In this document: positions 9,277 to 18,358 of the stretch, piece by piece
Numbering within the stretch: the stretch's first letter is position 1
Layout of the letters: each line of letters starts with the position of its first letter
DNA from: Streptomyces adelaidensis
Lineage (GTDB): Bacteria; Actinomycetota; Actinomycetes; Streptomycetales; Streptomycetaceae
Reading direction: 5' to 3'
Assembly: GCF_016598475.1 (NCBI RefSeq)
Contig: NZ_JAEMUX010000052.1
Span: 1-62,807 of the forward strand
Length of the DNA: 62,807 nucleotides
Position numbers and translations under genes: made by a program
Notes under the pieces: generated by a model
The model's input: only the letters and a program-made list of their open reading frames with translations
What the model was told of the DNA's origin: nothing
Database searches by the model: none

Positions 9277-10889
9277 ACCTCTCCGCGAGCACGGCACGCC
9301 TCTCCGCGAGCATCGCCGACGCGTTCAGCCTGCGGCTGACCTTCGTGCTGTTCCTGTCCGTCGTGGTGATCACCCTGTTCACCGCGTTGCTGACCGCTCC
9401 GCAGCGCGACGAGATCAGCGAGTTCTACCTCGGCAACCGTGACATGTCGCCGCTGCGCAACGGCCTCGCGATGTGCGGCGACTATCTGTCCGCCGCGACC
9501 CTCCTCGGCAGCACCGGCCTCGTCGCCCTCACCGGGTACGACGGTCTGCTCTACCTCGGCGGCACGGTCGTCGCCTGGATGATGGTGCTGCTGCTCATCG
9601 CCGAACCCCTGCGCAACTCGGGCAAGTTCACGCTCGGCGACACACTGGCCCGGCGGCTCCCGCTCCAGCAGCGGCCCGTCCGGCTGGCGCTGGCCATCTG
9701 CACGCTCACCGTGTGCACCCTGTATCTCGTCGCCCAACTGGTCGGCAGCATCGCTTTGATGACCCAGTTCGTCGGCGAACCCGGCCCGACCACCCGGACG
9801 ATGATCGTGATCACCATCGGTTCCATCGTCACGATCTACGCGGCGATCGGCGGCATGCCGGGCGCCACGTTCATCCAGGTGGTGAAGGCCGTGATGCTCG
9901 TCGCCGGTGTCTCGGTGGTCGCGGTGATGGTGTTGAACCGCTTCGACTGGAACATCGACAGCCTCCTGTCGTCCGCGACCGAGGGCAGCGGTCTGGGCAC
10001 CCAGTACCTCGAACCGGGACTGCGCTACGGGGCGGGCCCGATCAGCAAGATCGACTTCCTCAGTCTGCAACTGGCCATCGTGCTCGGGCTCGCCGCGCTC
10101 CCCCACGTGATGATGCGACTGCTCGCGCCCCGCAAGACCCGGGTACTGCGCGCCTCGGTGGTGTGGGCCGTGGGTCTGGTCGGGTTCGTGTGTCTGGCGG
10201 CCGGCGTGCTGGGTCTCGGCGCCACCGCCGTCGTGGGCCGGGAGACCATCTCGGACATCGACCACAAGGGCGACGCGGCCGTGCTGTTGCTCGCCCACGA
10301 GCTGGGCGGCGAGATCCTCACGGCGATCGTCTCGGCCCTGGCCTTCGTCACCCTGCTCGCCGTCGCGGCCGGTCTCACGCTCGCCGCGGCCTCGTCCCTC
10401 GCCCACGACTTCTACGGCGAGGTGATCCGCAAGGGCAGGGCCAAGGAGACGGAGGAGCTGGGCGTGGCCCGGATCGCCGCCGTGGCCATGGGCGTTCTCG
10501 GCATGATGTTCGCCCTGCTCGCCTGGGGCACCAACACGGCGACCCTGGCGTTCCTGGCCTTCGCGATCGCCGCGTCCGCCATTCTGCCGACCATCGTCTA
10601 CAGCCTGTTCTGGCGCGGGTTCACCGCCCGCGGCGCCCTGCTCAGCCTGTACGGCGGTCTGCTGTCGTCGGTGCTGCTCGTGGTGTTCTCGCCGGTCGTC
10701 TCCTCCACGCCCGACTCGGTCTACCCGAACGCCGACTTCGCGTGGTTCCCGCTGCAGAACCCGGGCATCGTCTCGATCCCGGCGGGCTTCCTGCTGGGGT
10801 GGCTCGGCTCCCTCCTCAGTCCCCCGCAGGAGGAGACCGTGTACCAGGACTTCGAGGTCCGGGCCCTGATCGGGGCCGACCAGAGGTGA
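9270..10889 (+). CDS. actP: Cation/acetate symporter (SSS family)
   Basis: A 539-residue sodium:solute symporter with about 13 predicted membrane helices. It shows the FYLGNRDMSPLRNGLAMCGDYLSAATLLG start and SSLAHDFYGE motif characteristic of ActP/MctC-type acetate, propionate or pyruvate transporters. The ATG overlaps the end of the DUF485 gene, so the two are co-translated, as yjcH-actP is in enterobacteria. A strong hairpin follows the stop. An acetyl esterase gene comes next, which fits acetate as the substrate. Confidence 0.92.
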   Translation: MVNLSASTARLSASIADAFSLRLTFVLFLSVVVITLFTALLTAPQRDEISEFYLGNRDMSPLRNGLAMCGDYLSAATLLGSTGLVALTGYDGLLYLGGTVVAWMMVLLLIAEPLRNSGKFTLGDTLARRLPLQQRPVRLALAICTLTVCTLYLVAQLVGSIALMTQFVGEPGPTTRTMIVITIGSIVTIYAAIGGMPGATFIQVVKAVMLVAGVSVVAVMVLNRFDWNIDSLLSSATEGSGLGTQYLEPGLRYGAGPISKIDFLSLQLAIVLGLAALPHVMMRLLAPRKTRVLRASVVWAVGLVGFVCLAAGVLGLGATAVVGRETISDIDHKGDAAVLLLAHELGGEILTAIVSALAFVTLLAVAAGLTLAAASSLAHDFYGEVIRKGRAKETEELGVARIAAVAMGVLGMMFALLAWGTNTATLAFLAFAIAASAILPTIVYSLFWRGFTARGALLSLYGGLLSSVLLVVFSPVVSSTPDSVYPNADFAWFPLQNPGIVSIPAGFLLGWLGSLLSPPQEETVYQDFEVRALIGADQR

Positions 10890-10891
10890 GC

Positions 10892-10945
10892 CGTGGGGCG
10901 TCGCGGGCCGGGAAATGCCCCTTGGCGGGTCCGCGACGCCCCACG
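10892..10945 (+). terminator. Perfect 15-bp stem terminator after actP
   Basis: CGTGGGGCGTCGCGG (10892-10906) and CCGCGACGCCCCACG (10931-10945) are exact complements with a 24-base loop. The hairpin starts two bases after the actP stop. It separates actP from the acetyl esterase, which must have its own promoter. Confidence 0.85.
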
Positions 10946-10991
10946 TACGGTGTGATCATCCGCACCTCAGAACTCAAAAAGGTGGTCATTC

Positions 10992-11960
10992 ATGGCCCTG
11001 TTCGACCTGCCGTTGGACGAGCTCCGGGACTATCGAAGCGCTTCGACGGAGCCCGAGGACTTCGACTCCTTCTGGGCGAAGACACTCCAGGAGGCCCGTG
11101 AGCACGACCTCGACGCACGTTTCGAGCCGGTCGAGACCCACCTGAAGACCGTCGAGACGTACGACGTCACCTTCTCCGGGTTCGGCGGGCACCCGGTCAA
11201 GGGCTGGCTGGTCCTTCCGTCCGGCGCGCGTGAACCGCTGCCCACCGTCGTGGAGTTCATCGGTTACGGCGGTGGCCGCAACCTGCCACACACCCATCTG
11301 CTGTGGGCCTCGGCGGGCTACGCGCACTTCGTCATGGACACCCGGGGCCAGGGCAGCGCCTGGGGCGGAGGCGGCGACACCCCCGACCCGGTGGGCGGCG
11401 CGCCCGCCTTCCCCGGCTTCATGACCCGGGGCATCGACGCCCCGGAGAACTACTACTACCGGCGGGTCTACACGGACGCCGTGCGCGCGGTGGAGGCCGC
11501 CCGCTCGCACCCGCTGACCGACGCCTCGCGCACGGCGGTCGTCGGCTCCAGCCAGGGCGGCGGCATCTCGATCGCGGTGGGCGGGCTGGTCCCCGACCTG
11601 GTCGCGGTCGCACCCGATGTGCCGTTCCTGTGCGACTACCCGCGCTCCACCACGATCACCGACCGCGATCCGTACCGCGAGATCGGCAAGTACCTCAAGA
11701 CCCACCGCGGTCGCACCGAGCAGGTCGGGCGCACCCTCGCCTACTTCGACGGCGTGCACTTCGCCGCCCGCGGCCGGGCCGCCGCCCTGTTCTCGGCGGC
11801 CCTTGAGGACCAGACCTGCCCGCCGTCCACGGTCTTCGCGGCCTTCAACGCCTGGGCCGAGGCCAACAAGCGCATCGAGGTCTACGACTTCAACGACCAC
11901 GAGGGCGGCGGCCCCTTCCAGGAGGCGGTCAAGCTGCGCTGGCTGGCATCGCAGTTCTGA
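10992..11960 (+). CDS. Acetylxylan esterase / cephalosporin-C deacetylase (CE7)
   Basis: A 322-residue alpha/beta hydrolase of carbohydrate esterase family 7, the normal length for the family. The signature residues are present: RGQGS (oxyanion region, about 117), the nucleophile elbow GSSQGG (Ser about 182), the catalytic Asp in LEDQTCPPST (about 272) and the His in FNDHEGGG (about 301). No signal peptide is seen, so it acts on acetylated oligosaccharides or other small acetyl esters inside the cell. AAGGTGG precedes the ATG. Its neighbour actP would handle the released acetate. Confidence 0.93.
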   Translation: MALFDLPLDELRDYRSASTEPEDFDSFWAKTLQEAREHDLDARFEPVETHLKTVETYDVTFSGFGGHPVKGWLVLPSGAREPLPTVVEFIGYGGGRNLPHTHLLWASAGYAHFVMDTRGQGSAWGGGGDTPDPVGGAPAFPGFMTRGIDAPENYYYRRVYTDAVRAVEAARSHPLTDASRTAVVGSSQGGGISIAVGGLVPDLVAVAPDVPFLCDYPRSTTITDRDPYREIGKYLKTHRGRTEQVGRTLAYFDGVHFAARGRAAALFSAALEDQTCPPSTVFAAFNAWAEANKRIEVYDFNDHEGGGPFQEAVKLRWLASQF

Positions 11961-11969
11961 GGGGGGCTG

Positions 11970-12572
11970 ATGGACACCGCCGAGGCCGCGCGGCGTTTCG
12001 TCAGGGTCTGGCGGCGGGCATGGGCCGCCCATGACGTGGACGCGATCCTGGAGCTGTACGCCGAGGACTGCGTGCACCGCTCGATGCCGTTCCGCGAGCC
12101 GCACCGGGGCCGGGACGAACTCGCCAGGCATCTGCGCCGGTCGTTCGCCGGCGAGCGGGTGGACGACGTGCGCTTCTCCGAACCCGTGATCGGCCAGGAC
12201 GGCCTGGCGGTCGCGGAGTTCCGGGTGCTGTCCGAGGAGAACGAGGAGCCCCGGACACTCGCGGGCAGCGTCTTCGTACGGTTCGACGCGGCCGGCATGG
12301 CCGTGGCGACCCGCGACTACTGGCACACGCTTCCGGGCCACACGGAGCCCGCCCCGCCGATGTTCCTCCTCCAGGGACTGCCGCACGGGTTCCCTCCCAT
12401 CCGACCAGTCGGTATGTTCGGGGAGCCCGGGCGGCCCCCGTCCGGGCGACCGATGGTGGAGGGCGCATGGCTGAGGTGCGGGGTCGCTGCGAGGCGCGGT
12501 TCGAGGCCGTGCGGAGCGCGTTCGAGGAGAACTTCGGCGACCGTGCCGAGGTGGGGGCGGCGGTCACGGTGA
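11970..12572 (+). CDS. SnoaL-like / nuclear transport factor 2 family protein
   Basis: Residues 1-135 form a SnoaL-like cone fold (RVWRRAWAAHDVDAILELYAEDC through VATRDYWHTLPGH), a domain used as a small polyketide cyclase, isomerase or stress protein. The domain ends near 12375. The remaining roughly 65 residues are proline/arginine-rich, resemble nothing I recognise, and overlap the start of the next gene by 106 bases and its likely operator at 12401. The natural stop may therefore have been lost or a base misread. It starts 9 bases after the esterase stop and is probably co-transcribed with it. Substrate unknown. Confidence 0.75.
   Translation: MDTAEAARRFVRVWRRAWAAHDVDAILELYAEDCVHRSMPFREPHRGRDELARHLRRSFAGERVDDVRFSEPVIGQDGLAVAEFRVLSEENEEPRTLAGSVFVRFDAAGMAVATRDYWHTLPGHTEPAPPMFLLQGLPHGFPPIRPVGMFGEPGRPPSGRPMVEGAWLRCGVAARRGSRPCGARSRRTSATVPRWGRRSR
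12401..12412 (+). promoter_or_regulatory. Inverted repeat before the serine esterase gene
   Basis: CCGAC-CA-GTCGG, extended as CAT...TATG, lies 55 bases before the serine esterase ATG. Its spacing resembles short TetR-family operators. It falls inside the doubtful C-terminal tail of the SnoaL reading frame. Confidence 0.35.
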
Positions 12573-13621
12573 CGTTGCGCGGGGAGACCGTGGTGGACCT
12601 GTGGGGCGGCTGGGCCGACGAGGCGCGGACCCGCCCCTGGGAGCGGGACACCGTGGTCAACCTATGGTCCACGTCCAAGGGCCCGATCGCGCTGTGCGCG
12701 CACATCCTCGCCGACCGGGGGCTCCTCGACCTGGACGCCCCGGTGGCCGCGTACTGGCCCGAGTTCGCGGCGGCGGGCAAGGAGGGCGTACTCGTACGGC
12801 ATCTGCTGTCGCACCGGGCGGGACTTGCCGGGCTGCGCGAGCCGCACTCGTTCGCACAGCTGTGCGACTGGGAGCTGACGGTCAAGCGGCTCGCGGCGCA
12901 GGAGCCCTGGTGGGAGCCGGGTACACAGGCCGGATACCACGCGATGACGTTCGGCTTTCTCGTCGGCGAGGTCGTCCGGCGGGTGTCAGGTCTGCTGCCG
13001 GGGGCGTTCCTGGAGCGAGAGGTCACCGGGCCGCTCGGGATCGACTTCACGATCGGGCTGCCGGAAAAGGAGGCGTCCAGGGCGGCCGAGCAGGTCCATC
13101 CGCCGGCCGCGACGACCAGCGAACAGGCCGCGATCTTCGTCCAGTTGACGCCCACCGCGCTGGCCGCCCTCACCAACCCGCCGGTCGGCGTCGCCGAGGC
13201 GGGCAGCCCCGAGTGGCGGGCCGCCGAGATCCCGGCGGCCAACGGCCATGGCACCGCGCGGGCGGTCGCGGCGCTCTACGGCATCCTCGCGCTGCGCGGC
13301 ACCTGGGGCGGACAGCGGTTGCTGTCCCCCGAGGCGGCCGAGCGGGTCCGCGAGGGCCAGGGCGGCTGCCGTGACCTGGTGATCGGCGCCGGCCTCGGCC
13401 GTGACACCGAGATCGGCCTCGGCCTGTGGCTGAGCGGCGCGCACGGCTCGTACGGGCCGAATCCGAGGGCCTTCGATCACGACGGCTACGGCGGCTCCTG
13501 CGGCCTCGCCGACCCGGAGGCGGGCGTCTCCCTCGGCTATGTCATGAACCGCATGGGCCCGCACATCGCCGACGACCCACGCAAGATGGCGCTCGTCGAG
13601 GCGCTGTACAGCGCGCTCTGA
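12467..13621 (+). CDS. Serine hydrolase, beta-lactamase family (class VIII esterase type)
   Basis: A 384-residue penicillin-recognising-fold hydrolase. The catalytic SxxK motif is in LWSTSKGPIA (about residue 70). The partner Tyr is in AGYHAMTFG (about 162), and HDGYGGS replaces the KTG box. This arrangement matches family VIII carboxylesterases (EstB/LipA group) rather than true beta-lactamases. No signal peptide is present. GTGGAGGG lies upstream of the ATG. Likely an intracellular esterase; substrate unknown. Confidence 0.9.
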   Translation: MAEVRGRCEARFEAVRSAFEENFGDRAEVGAAVTVTLRGETVVDLWGGWADEARTRPWERDTVVNLWSTSKGPIALCAHILADRGLLDLDAPVAAYWPEFAAAGKEGVLVRHLLSHRAGLAGLREPHSFAQLCDWELTVKRLAAQEPWWEPGTQAGYHAMTFGFLVGEVVRRVSGLLPGAFLEREVTGPLGIDFTIGLPEKEASRAAEQVHPPAATTSEQAAIFVQLTPTALAALTNPPVGVAEAGSPEWRAAEIPAANGHGTARAVAALYGILALRGTWGGQRLLSPEAAERVREGQGGCRDLVIGAGLGRDTEIGLGLWLSGAHGSYGPNPRAFDHDGYGGSCGLADPEAGVSLGYVMNRMGPHIADDPRKMALVEALYSAL

Positions 13622-13676
13622 CGCGTGGGCCCGGCCGGGCGACAGGGGAGGAATGGCGGGAGCGTTGAGCGGTCGG

Positions 13677-14477
13677 TCATCCCTCGCGGGTCGCCACGAC
13701 CATCCGGCACCGAGGGCTGCCGTCGGGCCGGTGCCCGAACTCGGGCAGGGGGAACAGCTCCACCTCGAACCCGGTCCGGGCCAGCTCACGCTGGACGAGG
13801 CCGAGCCGGAAGGGCCGGTAGTACATGACGAAGGGCGGTCGCCGGACCGCGTTGCGGACACGCATCGCCGTGTCGAAGCCGAGTGCCGCCCAGTACCAGG
13901 GGGAGTTCGGCGGGGCGGGTGCCGGGAGGGGGAAGGCGAAGCGGCCGCCCGGGCGCAGTACGGAGTGGACCTGGGCGAAGAGACCCGGCAGTTCGGCCGG
14001 CAGGAAGTGTCCGAAGGCGCCGAAGCTCACGGCCAGGTCGAAGGCCGGCCCGAAGGGGAGGGCTCGGGCGTCACCGCGCACCCAGGAGACGCGGGGCCGG
14101 GCGGAGGGGGACTGCGTGGAGGCAAGCCTGGCGGAGCCGGGCCCATCGGAGTCCGGCACATCGGAGCCGGTGGTGTCGGAGCCCAGCCGCTCCCTCCCCA
14201 CCGCCAGCATGCCCACGCTGATGTCGACCCCGGTGACGCTCTCCCGGCACAGCTCGCGCAGCACCTCCATCCCGGCGCCGGTGCCGCAGCACAGGTCCAG
14301 TCCGTGCTGGAAGGGGCCCAGTGACGACAGGGCCCCCTCGACCGCGTCGAGGATGGTGTCCGGCGTACGGAACGGCGTCTGGTCGAACTTCGGTGCGAGC
14401 AGGTCGTAGCCGTGTTCGACGGACGAGAGCGCCTGAACGGCGAGTTCGCGGAGGCTGGGGCCTTGCGGGGTGAACAT
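13677..14477 (-). CDS. Class I SAM-dependent methyltransferase
   Basis: A 266-residue methyltransferase with motif I LDLCCGTGAGMEVL near residue 62, the acidic VTGVDISVGML loop, and WVRGDARALPFGPAFDLAVS as motif II/III. A low-complexity Ser/Gly/Asp insert (about 100-125, with repeated GSD units) interrupts the fold between strands 2 and 3; it would form a surface loop. ATG at 14477 is used; a GTG one codon upstream is equally possible. It is convergent with the serine esterase and divergent from the glucosidase. The methyl acceptor is unknown. Confidence 0.88.
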   Translation of the reverse strand: MFTPQGPSLRELAVQALSSVEHGYDLLAPKFDQTPFRTPDTILDAVEGALSSLGPFQHGLDLCCGTGAGMEVLRELCRESVTGVDISVGMLAVGRERLGSDTTGSDVPDSDGPGSARLASTQSPSARPRVSWVRGDARALPFGPAFDLAVSFGAFGHFLPAELPGLFAQVHSVLRPGGRFAFPLPAPAPPNSPWYWAALGFDTAMRVRNAVRRPPFVMYYRPFRLGLVQRELARTGFEVELFPLPEFGHRPDGSPRCRMVVATREG

Positions 14478-14541
14478 CACGTCAGCTTAGGCCTTGGGGT
14501 GGGGCAGCGGTCGGGGTGTCTGCTCGCCTATGGTCCGCTGC

Positions 14542-16134
14542 ATGACTTCGTTCCGTCCTGCCCCGACCTGGCTGGCCGACGCCGTCTTCTACCAGATCTA
14601 TCCGCAGTCCTTCGCCGACTCCGACTCGGACGGCATCGGGGACTTCGCCGGAATCACCGAGCACCTCGATCATCTGTCCTGGCTGGGCGTCGACACCGTC
14701 TGGCTCAACCCCTGCTTCGTCTCGCCGTTCCGCGACGCGGGCTATGACGTCGCGGACTATCTGAACGTCGCCCCGCGCTACGGCTCGAACGACGACCTCG
14801 CGGGGCTCGTCGACGAGGCGGGCCGGCGCGGCATCCGGATCCTGCTGGATCTCGTCGCCGGGCACACGTCCGTCGACCATCCGTGGTTCCGGGCCGCCGC
14901 GGACGACCCGGACGACCACCGTTACATCTGGACGGCTCAGGGCCGGCCCGACGGCTTCGTCGCCTCCCCCGGCAGCCGCCCGGGCGCCTATCTGCCGAAC
15001 TTCTTCGACTCCCAGCCCGCCCTCAACTTCGGCTACGCGCACGGCAATCCGGCCGAACCCTGGCGGCTGCCGGTCGACGCCGACGGCCCGCGCGCCAACC
15101 GCCGGGCCCTGCGCACGGTCATGGACCACTGGCTGAGCCTCGGCCTGGCCGGCTTCCGCGTCGACATGGCCGCCTCCCTGGTCAAGGACGACCCGGGCAG
15201 GACCGAGACCGCCCGGCTCTGGACGGAACTGCGGCACTGGCTGGACACCACCCATCCGGACGCGGTGCTGCTCGCGGAGTGGGGCGAGCCGGAGGTGTCG
15301 ATCCCGGCCGGCTTCCACGCCGACTTCTTCCTGCACTTCGGCGGCCCCGCCGACGGCCTCGCCCTGCGCTCGCTGTGGAACAACGGCGAGGGCACGGTCC
15401 ACGAGGCCTGGGACCCGCTCGACTGCTTCTTCGACGCGAGCGGCAGGGGCTCACCGCGGCCCTTCGTCGAGGCCTGGCAGCAGGCGACGGCAGCCGTCGA
15501 CGGCACGGGCTCCATTTCCCTGCCCACCGCCAACCACGACTTCTCCCGACTCAACTGCGGCCCCCGCTCCGCCGAACAGCTCCCCGCCGCCTTCGCCTTC
15601 CAGCTGACCTGGCCGACACTCCCGGCGATCTACTACGGCGACGAGATCGGCATGCGCTATGTCCCGGGCCTGCCCGACAAGGAGGGCAGCGTCCTCGGCC
15701 CCCGCTACAACCGCGCCGGCTCCCGCACCCCCATGCAGTGGGACGGCACCCCGAACGCGGGCTTCTCGACGGCACCCGCCGACCGCCTGTACCTCCCCGT
15801 CGACCCGTCCCCCGACCGCCCGACCGTCACCGCCCAGCGCTCCGACGACTCCTCACTCCTCCATCTCGTACGCCGCCTGATCGCCCTGCGCAGGCGGACT
15901 CCCGAGCTGGGCTCCACCGGCTCGGTGGAGGTGCTGCACCTGGGGTATCCGTTCGTGTACGTACGCGGCGGACGGTATCTCGTGGTCGTCAATCCGCAGC
16001 GGCACGAGGTGAGTTGGCCGTCCATGCCACCCACTCCTGTTCGCCGCGTACTGGAGACACAGGGCGTGGAGACCGCGGACGGCACGATCACCGCGCACGG
16101 CTTCGGGTACGGGATCTTCGAGCTCGGCGGATAG
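14542..16134 (+). CDS. GH13 alpha-glucosidase / trehalose-synthase-like glycosidase
   Basis: A 530-residue GH13 enzyme. All four conserved regions are visible: the barrel start WLADAVFYQIYPQSFADSD, nucleophile Asp in GFRVDMAAS (about 215), acid/base Glu in LLAEWGEPE (about 247) and the transition-state Asp in TANHDFSRL (about 333). A C-terminal beta domain follows. No signal peptide, so it acts on intracellular maltooligosaccharides or related alpha-glucosides. The close IYYGDEIGM and TPMQWD motifs are those of oligo-1,6-glucosidase/alpha-glucosidase branches. ATG at 14542 is the best start for the family; the upstream in-frame extension has no homology. Confidence 0.9.
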   Translation: MTSFRPAPTWLADAVFYQIYPQSFADSDSDGIGDFAGITEHLDHLSWLGVDTVWLNPCFVSPFRDAGYDVADYLNVAPRYGSNDDLAGLVDEAGRRGIRILLDLVAGHTSVDHPWFRAAADDPDDHRYIWTAQGRPDGFVASPGSRPGAYLPNFFDSQPALNFGYAHGNPAEPWRLPVDADGPRANRRALRTVMDHWLSLGLAGFRVDMAASLVKDDPGRTETARLWTELRHWLDTTHPDAVLLAEWGEPEVSIPAGFHADFFLHFGGPADGLALRSLWNNGEGTVHEAWDPLDCFFDASGRGSPRPFVEAWQQATAAVDGTGSISLPTANHDFSRLNCGPRSAEQLPAAFAFQLTWPTLPAIYYGDEIGMRYVPGLPDKEGSVLGPRYNRAGSRTPMQWDGTPNAGFSTAPADRLYLPVDPSPDRPTVTAQRSDDSSLLHLVRRLIALRRRTPELGSTGSVEVLHLGYPFVYVRGGRYLVVVNPQRHEVSWPSMPPTPVRRVLETQGVETADGTITAHGFGYGIFELGG

Positions 16135-16154
16135 CGGCCAGCCGTCGGGGCCGG

Positions 16155-16179
16155 ATGCCCGGAGCCCCGCTCCGGGCAT
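16155..16179. terminator. Bidirectional hairpin between convergent genes
   Basis: ATGCCCGGAG (16155-16164) and CTCCGGGCAT (16170-16179) are exact complements around CCCCG. It lies between the ends of the glucosidase and the SDR gene and can terminate both. Confidence 0.8.
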
Positions 16180-16238
16180 TGCGTCGAGGCATCGCCCCGC
16201 CCGGTGCATGGCCATCACACAGCGTGCCCATAGCCGTG

Positions 16239-17027
16239 TCACGCGGGTGCGATCATCCCGGCAGACAGGTCGATGTCCGCTCCGCACAGCCCGGGCATCG
16301 CCAGCATCGCGAGGAGTGCCCCGGCGACCTCGTCCTCCTCCACGAGCCGGTTCAGGGCGGCGCGGGAGACGAAGTCCCGCTCGGCCTCCGCCACGCCGAC
16401 CCCGGTGAGTTCGGCGATCAGCCGGAAATTGCGCTCCATGCGCGGACCCCGAACCGGGCCTGGGGAAAGGGAGTTGACGGTCACCCCGAGTGGACCGACC
16501 TCCCCGGCCAGAGTGCGGGTGAGGCCGAGCAGGGCCATCTTGGAGGCCGTGTACGGGGTGCGGTTGAGCAGCGGGCGTTTGCCGCTGACGGACGCGACGT
16601 TGACGATGTCGCCGCGTCCCGCCGCGATCATCGGCGGCAGGAAGGCCCGGCAGAGCAGATAGACACCGCGCACATTTACCGCGAACACCTCGTCCCACTC
16701 GTCCGGTTCGATGTCGGTGAGCGGCTTCACCGGGCCCGCGACGCCGGCGTTGTTGACGAGCAACGACACGTCCTCGTCGGCCAGTTCGGCGGCCAGCGTC
16801 CGCACCGACGCCGGGTCGCAGACGTCGCACACGGCCGTACGGGCCCGGCCGCCCTCCTTGGCCACACGGGTGGCGGCGTCGGCGAGGGCCTGTGCGTCGC
16901 GACCGACGAGGAGCACCCGGGCGCCCGCTCCCGCCAGGGCGAGTGCGAAGGCCCGGCCCAGCGGTCCGCCGCCGCCCGTGATCAGTGCCGTACGGCCGTC
17001 CAGTGCCCTCGATGGCGCCGGGCTCAC
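16239..17027 (-). CDS. Short-chain dehydrogenase/reductase (degradation operon)
   Basis: A 262-residue classical SDR: TGGGGPLG cofactor motif near residue 16, NNAGV, catalytic Ser in VASVSGK, and the YTASK catalytic motif. Its GTG start overlaps the stop of the HisD-like gene by 4 bases, making it the last gene of the leftward degradation operon. It probably oxidises or reduces an alcohol/ketone intermediate; the exact substrate is unknown. A terminator follows. Confidence 0.92.
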   Translation of the reverse strand: MSPAPSRALDGRTALITGGGGPLGRAFALALAGAGARVLLVGRDAQALADAATRVAKEGGRARTAVCDVCDPASVRTLAAELADEDVSLLVNNAGVAGPVKPLTDIEPDEWDEVFAVNVRGVYLLCRAFLPPMIAAGRGDIVNVASVSGKRPLLNRTPYTASKMALLGLTRTLAGEVGPLGVTVNSLSPGPVRGPRMERNFRLIAELTGVGVAEAERDFVSRAALNRLVEEDEVAGALLAMLAMPGLCGADIDLSAGMIAPA

Positions 17028-18325
17028 GCCTGGTTCCAGGGCAGCTCGTCGCCGGCCGCCCGCGCCGCGCGTACGTCGCCGGAGCGGGCGTGCCCCTCGA
17101 ACAGCTCGACGCGCGAGGCCCGGCCGCACAGCCGGCCGAGGAGGGCCTGCGAGCCGGGGTCGGTGACTTCCTGATAGGTGACGGTCTTGAGGTACTTCCC
17201 GACCCAGAGGCCGCCGGTGTAGCGGGCGGCGCCGCGGGTGGGCAGGACGTGGTTCGTGCCGATGACCTTGTCGCCGAAGGACACGCAGGTGCCCTCGCCG
17301 AGGAAGAGCGCGCCGTACTGGGTCATCCGCTCCAGGGCGAGCCTCGGCTCGGCGGTCAGCACCTCGACGTGCTCGAACGCGAAGTCGTCGGCCAGGGCGT
17401 ACATCTCGTCCAACGAGTCGACGACATGTACCTGGCCGTGGTCGCGCCAGGCGGGTCCGGCGTAGTCGCGGGTCGGCATGTCCGGCAGCAGCCGTTCCAC
17501 CTCGGCGATCGTGCGCTCGGCGACCTCGTGGGATGTGGTGATGAGGACGGCCGGGGAGTCGGGGCCGTGCTCGGCCTGGGAGAGGAGGTCGACCGCGCAG
17601 AGGAAAGGGTCGGCGTCCTCGTCCGCCAGTACCAGGATCTCGGTGGGGCCGGCGAACAGGTCGATGCCGATCTCCCCGAACAGCTGCCGCTTGGCCTCCG
17701 CGACGTACGCGTTGCCGGGCCCGGCGATCAGGTTGACCGGCCGCATCGTGTCGGTGCCGACCGCCATCGCGGCGACGGCCTGCACCCCGCCGAGCAGCCA
17801 GATCTCGTCGGCGCCCGCGAGGTGCATGGCGGCGACCGTGGCGGCCGGGATCTCCCCGCGGATCGGCGGCGTACAGGCGACGACGCGTGGCACGCCCGCC
17901 ACCTTCGCGGTGACGACGGTCATGTGCGCGGAGGCGGTGAGCGGATAGCGGCCACCGGGGATGTACGCGCCCGCCGCCCGCACCGGGATGTGCTTCTGCC
18001 CGAGCCGCACACCCGGCAGGGTCTCCACCTCGAACTCGCCCAGGGCGTCGAGCTGGTGGCGGGCGAAGGACCTCACCTGGTCCTGGACGAAGCGGATGTC
18101 GTCGATGACCTGCCGGGGCACCGACGCGACGATCCGCTCGACCTCCTCGTCGCTCAGCCGGAACGCGTCCGGGCTCCATTTGTCGAACTTCTCGGAGTAC
18201 GCGCGCACGGCGGCGTCACCGCGCTCGCGGATGTCCGCGATGACACCGGCCACCGTCTCGCGCACCTCGGCGAGGGAGGCGGTGACCTCCGCCTTGGGGA
18301 CGGCGTTCTTCAGGATCTCTGCCAC
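17024..18325 (-). CDS. Histidinol-dehydrogenase-family NAD-dependent alcohol dehydrogenase
   Basis: A 433-residue protein of the HisD fold. The family landmarks are present: YIPGGRYPL, NLIAGPGNAYVAEAKR, the metal-ligand stretch DLLSQAEHGPDS, FAFEHVEV and GTNHVLPT. In catabolic settings such HisD paralogues oxidise primary alcohols to acids (HpsN, the sulfopropanediol dehydrogenase, is the known example). There are no histidine-biosynthesis genes nearby, and it sits between an SDR and a ring-cleaving dioxygenase, so I infer a four-electron oxidation of an alcohol side chain in the degradation pathway. ATG at 18325; its stop overlaps the SDR start. Confidence 0.92.
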   Translation of the reverse strand: MAEILKNAVPKAEVTASLAEVRETVAGVIADIRERGDAAVRAYSEKFDKWSPDAFRLSDEEVERIVASVPRQVIDDIRFVQDQVRSFARHQLDALGEFEVETLPGVRLGQKHIPVRAAGAYIPGGRYPLTASAHMTVVTAKVAGVPRVVACTPPIRGEIPAATVAAMHLAGADEIWLLGGVQAVAAMAVGTDTMRPVNLIAGPGNAYVAEAKRQLFGEIGIDLFAGPTEILVLADEDADPFLCAVDLLSQAEHGPDSPAVLITTSHEVAERTIAEVERLLPDMPTRDYAGPAWRDHGQVHVVDSLDEMYALADDFAFEHVEVLTAEPRLALERMTQYGALFLGEGTCVSFGDKVIGTNHVLPTRGAARYTGGLWVGKYLKTVTYQEVTDPGSQALLGRLCGRASRVELFEGHARSGDVRAARAAGDELPWNQA

Positions 18326-18358
18326 GACTTTTCGTGCCTCTCTCGAAGGTGGGGCGGA

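Noticed and set aside
16239..18179. Single fused 646-residue protein covering the HisD-like and SDR genes
   Set aside because: The first half is an out-of-frame shadow of the HisD-like gene; the SDR begins at the GTG overlapping the HisD-like stop.
17024..18325. Histidine biosynthesis hisD
   Set aside because: No other his genes are nearby, and the gene is embedded between SDR, dioxygenase and FAH genes, which fits the catabolic HisD paralogues better.
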